Origin: Prorocentrum cordatum
Taxonomy: Eukaryota; Sar; Dinophyceae; Prorocentrales; Prorocentraceae
Length of the DNA: 25,000 nucleotides
Direction of reading: 5' to 3'
NCBI GenBank assembly: GCA_963575745.1
Contig: CAUYUJ010004758.1
Coordinates: 434,241-459,240, forward strand
Below the pieces are notes generated by a model. The model ran no database searches, was not told where the DNA came from, and was given only the letters and a program-made list of their open reading frames with translations. Of this stretch, positions 11,463-20,716 are shown piece after piece (the first letter of the stretch is position 1; each line of letters starts with the position of its first letter). The translations under genes and the position numbers were made by a program.

Positions 11463-11804
11463 ATGGACTCCAGGGATAGGGAGCCCACAAAGGATGTACG
11501 CGCCGAGCTATGTACATGAACACGGCCCCTCGATCCGCGAGACTGGCCGTGTGATACGAACATTTGCGCAATGCGTACTCTCGAAACCAGCGTGGATTCA
11601 TGTACGTGTACGTCCTTCTTTCGCTCCTGAAGGGAGCGATCCGGCGGATATGCGGTCGCACGGATACGTTCCGCGCAGGGCATCATCGCAAGAGCGCCCC
11701 GTGGCTGTGGGGGCGCGGCCCAGGGGCAGGCCGCGGAGGCGGAAGGTGTTTGTCGCCCACTGCATGGCACGGGGGGAGGTGCACACCACGCCCGGGACCC
11801 CCTG
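11463..11804. other. Gene-free spacer between two foldbacks
   Basis: Open frames cross it on both strands, but their composition is that of random GC-rich DNA and I recognise no domain. No clear repeat beyond short GTAC-containing motifs near 11500-11610. Confidence 0.4.
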
Positions 11805-12022
11805 AACCAGGGCACTGTCGGGTCGGGCGAAAGGGGGGGATAGCAAAGGGGGGGTTTGAGAATCAGCTCACGTAGCTGATTTTCCCGGCGCCTCCCGGCG
11901 CTGGAGGCGGCTATGTATCGAGGCATGGGCCCCTCGGCGAGGCCGAAACCAGCTGCATGCAGCAGATTTCGTACCCCCCCCTTTCCCAATCCCCCCCTTT
12001 CGTCCGGGCCGACACTGCTGAC
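11805..12022. repeat. Foldback structure 2 with G-run/C-run arms
   Basis: The arm at 11813-11854 matches the reverse complement of 11974-12017 at about 36 of 43 positions: CGAAAGGGGGGGAT in one and ATCCCCCCCTTTCG in the other, flanked by CACTGTCGG and CCGACACTG. Weaker pairing with small indels continues inward to about 11888 and 11946. Within the left arm AATCAGCTCACGTAGCTGATT forms its own 8-bp stem. It lies about 340 bp from foldback 1. Confidence 0.7.
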
Positions 12023-12497
12023 CAAGGCTTCGAACATTTCACCTGAGCGACAAACAAAGAAGGATCTTACGCAAGATGGCGTGGCGACCTTACGCCGCGA
12101 CTTGGGCGGGCTGCCAGCGCGGCACGCTGCATTGGAAACGAGAGCGCTTACGCGCGACATTACGCGGGCATCTTACGCGCGAATGTGTCGCGCAGTCGAA
12201 AACGTGGTTTTGCACCAAACCCGGGAGAAGACGAAAAATCGAGAATGTTTCGATCCGCGGCTGGTTTGGCAGAACATCCTTTTTTCAGACCCTCCGACAT
12301 GCATCGGAGGGAAGGGTGCCGGCGCCACATGGGGAATAGAGTCAGTGTGCGCGTTTCTCTGAGGGGGTCACACCCACAATGGCGTGCTAGGCGAGCTCAT
12401 TGAGGAAACCGGCGGCGATGGCGTGGGGGCCTCATGAGCCCGCCCTTGGCGCACAAAGGCCGAGATGCCGCGGAATGCACGTCGGAGTACAGTCGGA
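12023..12497. other. Gene-free spacer with clustered TTACGC motifs
   Basis: TTACGC occurs five times within 12067-12177, at about 12067, 12090, 12148, 12159 and 12172, often as TTACGCGCG. No gene is recognised. It lies downstream of the DHHC reading frame on the minus strand and could hold its missing last exon or 3' UTR, but I find no hydrophobic segment supporting that. Confidence 0.4.
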
Positions 12498-13235
12498 TCA
12501 CCGACGCCTCGGAGGTGCAAAGCTGGAATTGTCGGACTCGAGCGTGATGCCAGAGTCGCCGTCGGAGGCTACTGCAATCAGCACAGTGATGCCACTGGCA
12601 AATAGCATGAGGATGAGGCACATGAAGCACGCCATGTTCCCTGCGACGATACAGCGCCCGAAGACGCCGCAGTGGTGGTCGAAACCTGCGACGCATCGCT
12701 GGCAAATGTTGCAGTGGTGGGCCTTCTGCTCCTGCAACCGCCAGACCAAGCAACGCACGCAATATGTTCCGTCCGGCATGCCAGGCCGCCCGTTGCCCTT
12801 GATGTTGTCCAGACCCTCCGTGGTCTGGCCGCTGCACAGCAGCTCCTCCACCTCCGAAGGCATGGGGTAGCAGGTGCCTGGCCCCCGCCTGATCACCCCA
12901 GCGCCGCCGAACAAGATGTACAGGGTGGAGAGCACAGCGGCGGCGGCCTCGGCCCAGACCAGCGCCAGCAACGACCTCATGCGCTGGGGCACACCCTCCA
13001 GGCCGGAGTCGGCCACCTGTACCAGGCACTTGGCGTGCATGCCAGCCAAGCACGCCACGGCGATCACCGAGACGATGCAGCACCCTAGCCGGGGCTCCGA
13101 CCGGTAGCCTGGCCCTCGGTCTGGGAGACGCGGCAAGTCGCCGATAGACACCCTGGGCGTGGCGGAACTGGCGGTGCTCTCCTCCGGGTCCACAGGCGGG
13201 GGCGTCACTGCACTCCGAGAGGCCTCTTTGGGCAT
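12498..13235 (-). CDS. DHHC-type protein S-acyltransferase (palmitoyltransferase), C-terminally short
   Basis: DHHC enzymes attach palmitate to cysteines of membrane-associated proteins. The frame taken from the Met at 13235 gives 245 residues. Likely membrane helices are 51-71 and 88-110. The cysteine-rich domain starts YCVRCLVWRLQEQKAHHCN (C159, C162, H173, H174, C175) and continues with C178, C181, DHHC at 186-189, C195 and N200, matching the family pattern CxxC, HHCxxCxxC, DHHC, C, N. A third helix spans about 201-223. The protein then ends after about 22 polar residues. Known members have four helices and a cytosolic tail, so the fourth helix is missing; truncation or an unseen downstream intron are both possible. 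The same frame is open upstream to a Met at 13772, but that part is Arg/Ser-rich, overlaps a direct repeat at 13662-13755 and looks non-coding. The Met at 13235 sits next to the domain and is my preferred but uncertain start. Confidence 0.78.
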   Translation of the reverse strand: MPKEASRSAVTPPPVDPEESTASSATPRVSIGDLPRLPDRGPGYRSEPRLGCCIVSVIAVACLAGMHAKCLVQVADSGLEGVPQRMRSLLALVWAEAAAAVLSTLYILFGGAGVIRRGPGTCYPMPSEVEELLCSGQTTEGLDNIKGNGRPGMPDGTYCVRCLVWRLQEQKAHHCNICQRCVAGFDHHCGVFGRCIVAGNMACFMCLILMLFASGITVLIAVASDGDSGITLESDNSSFAPPRRR

Positions 13236-13659
13236 AGGCTCCTGACAGACGGCGCCGGCGACAGCGCTGGCCCCTCCAGCTGCTTCGCGATCAGGAGCGC
13301 GGCCGCGAACTAGTTTTGGCGGCCTCGCGGTGGAGTGGTGCGGCCCTGGGTGGGCGATGCGCCCGAGAGGGGCAGCGCTGCTACATCCACCTGCTCGGGC
13401 GGAACATTGCCTCCGTCGGGCTGAAGCAGGCCGCAGGCTTGAGCGCCTGAGCCAAGCTTGCATTCGGACGTGTATTTGCAACCACTGCCTCGCACTGCTG
13501 CGCTTCGGGCGCTTCGCAGTACCGACAGAGCGCGCCAGGATCTGGCTAGGCCCCGCGGCACGGGCCCCCGAGAGATACCTTCGCGAGACCAGCGTATCAC
13601 GGTCAGATCCTTTCGCACTGCACCCTGCGGAGTGCGACAAACAGCTCATTCCAGGAACC

Positions 13660-14030
13660 TGAATATTTGGCGACACCCGAACCCTCCCCCCCCCCCCCAA
13701 CCATCGATCCTCCTGAGTCGACGGGAGGCGAGGGCAGGGTTCAGATTTCGCCGCGTGCTCGATGGGACGCACACAGACATGCTAATACGATATGTCCGCC
13801 TCGGAGGTGCGCGTCCGACCCGAACATATAGTATACCCATCTTGTAGTATACCGTTTCTCGAGCGGTGTGGCCATATACTGTAAGATTTCTCGGTGCGCG
13901 CGTCGCCCCTGGGGGGCGACACACATATAGTAGAAGTATGTTGGGTTGACGCCGACTCGACGCCTTCCGAACCCATCGAGTCGCCTGAGCCGTTGATCGG
14001 CGAGGGCAGGGCTCGGACTTCCGGCACGCC
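13660..14030. repeat. Diverged direct repeat with 272-bp offset
   Basis: Copy 1 (about 13662-13755) and copy 2 (about 13937-14030) share a CGAACCC...CATCGA...CCTGAG...GCGAGGGCAGGG(T/C)TC(A/G)GA(T/C)TTC pattern, roughly 70 percent alike by eye. The minus-strand translations show it too: KSEPCPR, then STQ or STA, then RW, then PNI in both. Between the copies ACATATAGTA occurs twice (13823 and 13922 regions), and a perfect hairpin GTCGCCCCTGGGGGGCGAC lies at 13902-13920. No gene is recognised here. Confidence 0.65.
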
Positions 14031-14292
14031 GACCGCAGGGCGGCAGAAGGCCCGCCATGGGCAGCGCCCTCGGCCGCCCGCGGGCGGCGAGCTCGGGCCA
14101 GCGCCCGGGCCCCGTGCGCGCGGTGCCTCCCAGGCGCGCGGTGGGCGCTGGCGACGGCACAGACTTGGGCGGAGAAGTCAACGTGCTCGCAAGGCTCTGA
14201 CAATGACCGCCATATCAGACACGCTGTGCAGAATCCGCCGACCCTGTCGGCGTGTGGAAGACGCATCCCGGTGTCGTCGTCTTGCGTGGATC

Positions 14293-14294
<2 letters not shown>
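14031..14294. other. No recognisable gene
   Basis: GC-rich sequence with long but compositionally random open frames on both strands. I see no motif. Confidence 0.4.

Positions 14295-14342
<48 letters not shown>
14295..14342. repeat. (CGT)16 trinucleotide repeat
   Basis: Sixteen uninterrupted CGT units, followed to about 14400 by decayed GTC/TCG-rich sequence. Val, Ser, Asp and Thr homopolymer frames over it are artefacts. Confidence 0.95.
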
Positions 14343-14554
14343 GTCCGTCGTGTCCTCGTCGTCTCCGTCTCCGTTGTCCCTCGTCGTCTTCGTCGTTCCC
14401 CGTCTCCTTGAGCGCGCGAGCCAAAGCGACATTGAGCAACGTCGTAGTTGAGTCGTGGCGAAGCCCCTCCCTACCCTCCCCGCCGGGGGGGGGGGGGTCG
14501 CCACCCAGATACGCATCCTCCCCGGGGGGTCCCGGAGCTCAGAAAAGCTTCAAG

Positions 14555-15115
14555 ACGAGCCAAGAGCGCCAGAAGACACCCCCAAAAGGGTACAAGAGGG
14601 CCTCGACTCGACGAGCGATCACCCCAAGACGCCCAAGACGGCCCGAAGACGGCCCAAGAGGCCCTCAAGACGCTCCAAGAGAGCCCCAAGAGCACTCCCA
14701 AGAGGGCCCCAGGAGCCAAAATCGTCAATTTTACATCGGTTTTTGAATGATTTTGGCCTTCTCGCCTTTTCGGCTTTCCGACACTCCAAGACGGCCCAAG
14801 AGGCCCCCAAGAGGCCCCCAAGAGCGCACCAAGAGGCCTACAAGAGGGCCCCAAGACGGCCCAAGAAGGCCCCAGGACAGCCCAAGAGGCGCCCAAGACG
14901 GCCCAATAGGGCCCCAAGACGGGCCCAAGAAACGGCCAAGAGGGGGACGAGGAACCGAGAATTCGAGACTTCCGCCCTAAGAGGCCCCCGGGAAGCCCCA
15001 AGAGGCCCCCAAAAGGCCCCAAGAGGCCCCCAAGCGGCGCCAAGACGCCCCCAAGATGCGCCGAAGACGGCCTCCGGAAGCCCCAAGAGGCCCAAAAGAG
15101 GCCCGAAGAGGCATC
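14555..15115. repeat. Imperfect array with 10-11 bp period (AAGANGGCCC-like)
   Basis: Two blocks, about 14555-14720 and 14780-15115, are made of units such as AAGACGGCCC, AAGAGGCCCCC and AAGAGGGCCCC. The AAGA steps recur every 10, 11 or occasionally 12 bp for dozens of units. A non-repetitive, AT-richer island (14718-14780) separates the blocks. Both strands are widely open: the plus strand reads as Lys/Arg/Pro-rich and the minus strand as Leu/Gly/Trp-rich (GPLGASWG type). I do not call a protein, because openness follows from the unit lacking stops. The array directly adjoins the 3' end of the copia RNase H near 15115. Confidence 0.85.
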
Positions 15116-15483
15116 ATGGCTGCGCCCGTCACCTTCAGGCTCGGCTCGCGCAGGTGCGTCGCCATGCTTTCCTCGTCAACATACTTCGCCAGGATGTCCG
15201 CCACCATCCTGCGCGTGTCCTCCTTCACGAGCACGAACAGATGGAGTCGTAGCCGCTCCTGGATCCAGAGGTAGCGCAGCTCCACGTGGCGGACCTTGCC
15301 CACTCCGCGCCGATGGGCCATGCCCCGCGCGGCCGCGCTGTCCGAGGCCACCACCAGGCGAACCTGGATCCCGACCTCGCCCAGGAAGAGCTTCATCTGC
15401 AAGCCCCGCGCCGCGACCGAGCCGAGCGCGTAGAACTCCGACTCGCCGCGGCTGAGAGCCTGGGTGGCCTGGCTGGCCGAGCA
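15110..15483 (-). pseudogene. copia RNase H C-terminal part after the TGA
   Basis: It is in the same frame as the preceding segment. ALSRGESEFYALGSVAARGL carries the conserved SGE(A/S)E block, followed by QVRLVVASDSAAARGMAHRR (the second catalytic Asp region), GVGKVRHVELRYLWIQERL and VADILAKYVDEES. Similarity fades near 15115, where the sequence passes into the 10-11 bp array (the frame runs on as repeat-derived residues to 14977). I see no polypurine tract or LTR after it, so the 3' end is missing or truncated. Confidence 0.8.
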
Positions 15484-16392
15484 TCACTCCCAGGTGTGAT
15501 TGCCGAACCTGATCGCGCCTCCAGATGCGCTCTTGCGTGCCACCGCCGTCGGCGCCGCCCAGTCTGCATCGCCGTCGGCCCTCAGGATACTCGGCAGGGC
15601 CTGCAGCTCGTAGCACCAGACTAGTACCTGGTGTCCCTCAAGGTATCGGGCTAGCCGCATGAGCCTCGCATTCGTATGATAGTTCGGCTTGCTCACGTCC
15701 TGCATGACGGTCTTGCTCGCGAACATGATGTCGGGCCGATGCGCCGCCAGGTAGAGCGCGAGGCCTCCCGCTGATGCTGTCTTGCGTGCCTCGGTCGCGG
15801 GCATCGGGCCCGTCGCGTTACGTAGCCGCGCCCCGATCGCCTTGGCGCCTGGGGTGTCGACCGCCTTGGCGCCCTCCTTGGATCCGAACTTGATGATCTC
15901 CGTCGCGAGCTTCGGGCCCGCGTGCCAGAAGAAGCCCGGCAGCATCGTCTCGGGCAGCTGGTCGACGTAGCCGCAGACGCGCTTCAGGTAGCGGGCAACT
16001 CCAGGGTGCCCAGGCCCCAGCGGCGGTAATGAGGTGATCTCGTACTCCACGCTCAGGACGTCATCCAGCTGGTCGAGCGTCCCGACATGGCCCTCCGCAG
16101 TGAAGTCGCCGCCGTGGACCCCCATCGTGGTGTCGTTGCCGTCGCCGCAGAGGTTGGCGAAGTAGAACATGCCAGGGGCGCACTTCAGCGCCTTGCCTCC
16201 AGAGTCGTCCGAGGTAGCCTTCACGGTCTCGCCCCACAGCTGACAGGCCAGTCGGGCCCCGTACAGGACCTCGAACCCTTGAACAGCTCCCAGCAGTAGC
16301 CTCGCTCGCACAGCTCGCTGCCTGGGTGGACGCATATCTTCTCGGTCAGGTCGCTGTTGAACGCCTTGCGGACATCCCAGATGAGGATGCAC
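15484..16392 (-). CDS. copia reverse transcriptase C-terminal half and RNase H start
   Basis: The natural sequence begins about residue 40 with GFEVLYGARLACQLWGETV, followed by LKCAPGMFYFANLCG. The catalytic motif, normally VDD, reads VHGGDFTAEG: one catalytic Asp is Gly, so polymerase activity should be lost. Thumb-like sequence follows (YLKRVCGYVDQLPETMLPGF, then KAVDTPGAKAIGARL). RNase H-like sequence comes next (GGLALYLAAHRPDIMFASKT, RLARYLEGHQVLVW, ADGDADWAAPTAVARKSASG). The frame ends at a TGA (15484-15486) after FGNHTWE, but the same frame continues with CSASQATQALSRGESEFYAL. The TGA is therefore a nonsense change within RNase H, not the natural end. Confidence 0.85.
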   Translation of the reverse strand: MHPHLGCPQGVQQRPDREDMRPPRQRAVRARLLLGAVQGFEVLYGARLACQLWGETVKATSDDSGGKALKCAPGMFYFANLCGDGNDTTMGVHGGDFTAEGHVGTLDQLDDVLSVEYEITSLPPLGPGHPGVARYLKRVCGYVDQLPETMLPGFFWHAGPKLATEIIKFGSKEGAKAVDTPGAKAIGARLRNATGPMPATEARKTASAGGLALYLAAHRPDIMFASKTVMQDVSKPNYHTNARLMRLARYLEGHQVLVWCYELQALPSILRADGDADWAAPTAVARKSASGGAIRFGNHTWE

Positions 16393-17141
16393 CGTCGGTG
16401 TTGTCCGTCACTGTCGGGCTTGCTGGCCGCCAAGCTGAGAATCGCGCGAATCATCGCGAGTGGCGGTGTACCCTGATGGTTGTCCTCGCGGTGCTGGTGG
16501 GCCACCTCCGTCGCCACGAAGTGCCGGCGCACCTCGCCAGCCTTCTCGCGCGCGATGGGGAGGAAGCCCCCGACGTGCTTGCCACCAGGTTCGCAGTCCG
16601 CGATGCGGATCTTGCGGTAGACGCCGTGCCCGGCCATGGCCTGGAGCTCGTCTGCATTGCCCTTCTGGCACTTCTCCTCGTCGAGGGGCTCGCCCGCGTA
16701 GTAACCGCAGTGGATCTTCACCGTCGGCTCGGGCGAGTTCGGGTCAAGGTTCCAGTCGGGCTGCTCGCGCGCCCTACGTCTCGACCACAATGCGCACGGG
16801 CTCGCAACGACCTCGGCGTCTGGATTGAGCTTCTTGGCGCAGCCGATGAGACATCTCCTGCGCGCACGCTGTCCAGCATGGTCGTGTCGGTAGGCACAGC
16901 GGCCCACGTGCGCCTCGCACGAGCCCTCGCACCGCTCCTCAGCCCTCGGCATCGGGCCCCAGAGCGGGCCCTCTTCCTGGTCGCCCTCCCCCTCGCAGAC
17001 CGCCAGCTCGCAGACTGAGAGGCCCGCGATGACCGCGACCTCGGGCGCCTGCACTAGCGCACCGATCCTCGGTCGTTTGTTCGGCTCCGAGGTCTCTGCT
17101 ACGGGGTCTCGCGCCAGTGCCCTCGGCGCGCTCGCGCCCAT
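16221..17141 (-). CDS. copia linker and reverse transcriptase N-terminal half
   Basis: The frame gives 306 residues, with its first Met at 17141. The first 130 residues are a linker (ETSEPNKRPRIGALVQAPEV, then LSVCELAVCEGEGDQ). The reverse transcriptase begins near residue 150: GEPLDEEKCQKGNADELQAM, then GGKHVGGFLPIAREKAGEVR, HFVATEVAHQHRED and GTPPLAMIRAILSLAASK. Motif A is ILIWDVRKAF with Asp256. After WELFKGS (residue 290) the natural protein continues a frame away as FEVLYGARLACQLW, so a frameshift lies near 16275 and the last residues are spurious. It is immediately followed by the next reverse transcriptase segment on the same strand. Confidence 0.82.
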   Translation of the reverse strand: MGASAPRALARDPVAETSEPNKRPRIGALVQAPEVAVIAGLSVCELAVCEGEGDQEEGPLWGPMPRAEERCEGSCEAHVGRCAYRHDHAGQRARRRCLIGCAKKLNPDAEVVASPCALWSRRRAREQPDWNLDPNSPEPTVKIHCGYYAGEPLDEEKCQKGNADELQAMAGHGVYRKIRIADCEPGGKHVGGFLPIAREKAGEVRRHFVATEVAHQHREDNHQGTPPLAMIRAILSLAASKPDSDGQHRRCILIWDVRKAFNSDLTEKICVHPGSELCERGYCWELFKGSRSCTGPDWPVSCGARP

Positions 17142-18894
17142 CCCTGGGGTCGCAGGCGTCGCTACTCACCAAGGAGGCGGGGCGCAGAAGAAAATGACGA
17201 ATTTGTATAACATATTTTTTGAAATTGCATGTTTTTGGAACGCGTCGAATGCGAAGGGCTTTCGTGCGTGACCAGCATCGCCTGTGCTGCGGTCTCCGCA
17301 CTGCGCCACGCATATCTCGCAAAAAGACAACGCGCGAAATTCAAAAACGGCCGTCGGCGCATCGAGGAACTCATGAACCAATTCCAGGCAAACGCGAGCG
17401 CCGCTGAAAACAAGCGCAACATACAAGAAACCGAACAGTTATGACGGGAAAAGATCGACGAACCCTGCATGTGCCAAAATTCGAACCAACGGGACCGCGC
17501 CAGGAAAAAAAAAAGGGTGCAACAGCGAGGCCGCACGTGCGAGACCTCCCTCGCGATCATCGGGCGTTGCCCCTGGCAGCGCAGGGGCATTTCAACGACC
17601 GCGCGCGCGTGCGCAAGTTTGCTGCGTGAGCTAAGACCGCCGAAAACGCCACGCAGAATCGTCGCATGGGCGAGCATCGGCGACTTGGCGCCCATCACCC
17701 GCACGCGGACTAAGCGGCCCCAGCGCGTCGCGAAAATCTACTTTGGGACGCCCCAGCTGCTACTGCGGGCAAATGCGTCCGCGCAAATGACCCACATGTC
17801 ATGCTCAACTCATCGAAATCACGGGGGGGGGGGGGGCGAAAACCACCGAGCACCTACTTCGCAAGAGCAAGAAGAGGCCAACACAGAGGGGCGGTAAGAA
17901 GGAGGAAGGGGAGGAAGAGTTCATGACTGGACGGGCGTAGATACGCTGGTAGCCCAGGCTGCACCCTCGGCAGCGCACGCGCGAACGCAGGCGAATAATG
18001 ACGACTCGTGCGCGCTGAAAAAGCTTGCCGCTTCTGTTCCCGAAACGCCCTTTCAAGAAGCGGCACCCCGAGAAACGCCAAGAACCCCCATGACCATGTT
18101 CACACAGACCTCGCAAGGCGATCAGTTCGCCTGGGACTCGGGGCCAAAGTGCGGTGGCAACATGACCACCGATCAGTCGGTCGAACCGAACAGGGAAAAA
18201 CGGGTGCGACTGGCGAATGGATGGGAGGAAGCTGGAGCCTCTGCCGGACGCCCAGCGCCCACGGAGTCGGACGGCGCCCAATGGGTTTCGGAGGCGCTCG
18301 AGCGCCCGAGGCCGAGGGCGGGCAACTCACACGAACATCGACGTCGTCATCTGTCTCATGGACCCTCAAAGTCGCCATGATGCGCACAGCCAAACTGGCG
18401 TTTTTGTTTCGTTGTTTTTTTTGCCCAAAAAAATGTTGTTGTCCACCTTCATTATCCGTCGCCCTCCCTCCCCTGTCAAACCCAAACGCGCTTAGCGGGA
18501 CTCCATTGAAAAAACCGACGCAGGATGACTGCCAATTTCGCGCGGGCCGCCCCTGGCAGCGGAATCTCGCCTCTTGCGTCCGATCAAACATTGGCGCGCC
18601 TGACCTAGCCGCGCCCTTGACCTCCACGCCCCATCCCATGGGCCGCTGGCCCCGACAAGTCAGTGGCAATGCGATTCTCATGCTGCTTCAAATAACTGCC
18701 GCGCGCGCGCGACCACTCGTCTGCCGAACAGACTGCCACTTACTTCTTGATCCCTGAGCGATTTGACCGAACGGATTTTCTGGGCCCGCGGGGAGTGACG
18801 GTCGAATTTCGTTCAGCCCATCGGGGGCCACGCAACCGCCCGCCACGCCAGCGGCCGATATTTTTCGGCCAGGGCACCCCTTCCAAGGGCGTCG

Positions 18895-18972
18895 CGCCGA
18901 ATTTTTCTCGTGGAGCATTGGGCGCGCGGGGGCCGAATTTTGCGCCGAATTTTTTGCGCCGAATTTTCTTTC
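18895..18972. repeat. Short GCGCCGAATTTT repeat cluster
   Basis: GCCGAATTTT occurs four times in this interval, the last three spaced about 12-17 bp. It lies inside the intervening DNA, just left of the next cluster. Confidence 0.7.
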
Positions 18973-18999
18973 GACGAACTCTCAGGCAAAACCGCCAAA

Positions 19000-19146
19000 T
19001 AAAATCGGCCAAGAAATCCGGCCAGGAATCCAGCCTCGGTGCGACGCGAGAATCCGGCCAGGAAATCCGGCCTGGAATCTGGCCAGGAATCCGGCCAAAA
19101 ATCCGGCCGAGAAATTCGGCCGGGAAAACTGGCCAGGAATCCGGGC
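19000..19146. repeat. Degenerate GGCCAGGAATCC repeat, 12-13 bp period
   Basis: About ten units such as AATCCGGCCAGG, AAATCCGGCCTGG, AATCTGGCCAGG and AATCCGGCCAAA follow each other, interrupted once near 19028-19055. Period is mainly 12-13 bp. Confidence 0.8.
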
Positions 19147-20716
19147 GCGAATGCGATCGAGCGACGAGAAAAGCAGAAGGAAAAGAAGCGGCGTCGGCAA
19201 AAAAACGCAGGAGGAAGAGAAGGACGCGGCAGAAAACGACGGCGACGAGAATAAAAGCAGCACGGGCATCACCCCGGGCAGCACGGTTCAGGCCACGTTG
19301 AATTCCGCGCCCGGGTTCAGGCACCAGGCGCGCCTGGCTTTAGCCCCCGCAGCCCCGCCAATCGCTTGCAAGCCCGCCGCGCGCCCCACCCATCCCCCGC
19401 CGCCCAAGAAATGAGCAAGATCAAAATGCTCCCGGCACCGAAAGGCAACGACGCAAAAAAGAACGTCGTGCCCCCCGCTGCCCCTCCAAAGTTCGCCTGT
19501 GGCATGACATCTTGCGCGCCCATTGATTGGCAATGTGCGTCGCGCCCTCGCTGGGACATAAAGACGTGTCGATGCGACCCAATAGAACATGTGGCACCAG
19601 CGGCGCCATTGCGCCATCGGCGCCGGAATCTTTGCCCTCATGGATAATTCGATGCCGCCAATGCGCCGCCGCCGCGTTTTACGCACGCGCGCTGGCGTAT
19701 CATTGCAACTGTTGTAGCGCGTCAGCGCGGGGCGGGCGGGCGCAGAAACCGCGACGACGGACTCGTTATGTCACGCGAGAGGTGCGCGGTGGCCCCCGCT
19801 GGTCTGGCAATCGCGCGCGCGTCGCAGCGGGCGCCGAACCCCCCCATCGGCGGGCCATGCCGATCGAACTCCTCTCGGACCCCATCGGCCTGCAGTAGGC
19901 AGAAAGGCGGGCCGACGCAGGGAGTTTGGTCTCCTCTGATAACGAAGCGACACCTGAGCCGCGCCGACGGAAATACAAGGAGAGTCGAGGAAGTCGAGGG
20001 TGAGGACACGCAAGCGAACGCGCATTTTTTCACTGCCCCGGGGCGTCTTCCAGCACATCTGCACGAAGCCGCATAACCACGCGAATCGAACTTCAACGCG
20101 TGGGGGCCCGGGGAAGGGAAGAAAGAGGAGGGGCAACATAATGGCTGAAGCACGCCCAGACAACTTCTTATGATCGAACGACACCTCTTGGCAAACCAGA
20201 GCACCAGCAAGGCGCAAAAAACACAAATGGCACGGGAGCGAACACCATTGCGCACTCAAAACACGCCAGACTTCACGCAACACAAGGTCCTGAACGGTGG
20301 GACTGCGTCCGCCGTGATTCGACCGCGGCCGCCTGGAGCAAAAATGGATCGAACTTCCCTCTGATAAGGTATCGGGCTAAGCTGTGCTATTTCGGGCCGG
20401 CTAAGGCTTCGCAGGACTGGTGCGCCGCTCGATGACTACGCAGAACCGAACTGCACTGGGCTTCGATGGGCTGCGATCTAAAGCGAGCTTGTTGCAAAAC
20501 GCGGGGCTGCATTGACCTGGACTTCGTTGCGCTGGACTGGGTCGCGCTGGTCGAACGCGCGCACGACATGACCTGCCTTGCGAACGTTTATCGGAGCTGG
20601 CGCTACTTGATCTACGTCGGGCCGCGCGGGCTTTCATGGGGCCTTTAATCTTTCTTTCAAGCACGAGTCTCTATTTAACATGTTCTCCCATTTGCCGCGG
20701 CGATGCTGCGGCCGAC

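Larger units (their letters stand above)
17142..20716. other. About 3.5 kb intervening DNA between copia integrase and reverse transcriptase
   Basis: No recognisable protein on either strand; open frames here have random composition. It differs from its flanks by A and T runs (TTTTTTG near 17214-17221, poly-A near 17506, TTTTTTTT near 18414). It holds two degenerate repeat clusters (18895-18972 and 19000-19146) and a hairpin GGCAACGACG...CGTCGTGCC near 19442-19470. GCCCCTGGCAGCG occurs twice, near 17569 and 18548. It may be an insertion into the copia element, or host DNA between two separate element fragments. Confidence 0.5.

Noticed and set aside
13290-13320. Cloning-vector polylinker (GCGGCCGCGAACTAGT)
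   Set aside because: Two restriction-like sites sit together, but the surrounding sequence does not match a vector polylinker as I know it and continues as genomic GC-rich DNA.
14455-15252. Lys/Arg/Pro-rich or Leu/Gly/Trp-rich proteins from the phased array
   Set aside because: Both strands are open because the unit has no stops; no start context or domain supports a gene.
15484-15486. TGA read as Trp or selenocysteine in copia RNase H
   Set aside because: The position aligned with this codon is not a conserved Trp, other Trp codons are TGG, and the element is broken elsewhere, so a nonsense mutation is simpler.
19039-19254. Arg/Glu/Lys-rich small protein in the intervening DNA
   Set aside because: It is the translation of the GGCCAGGAATCC repeat and neighbouring purine-rich DNA.
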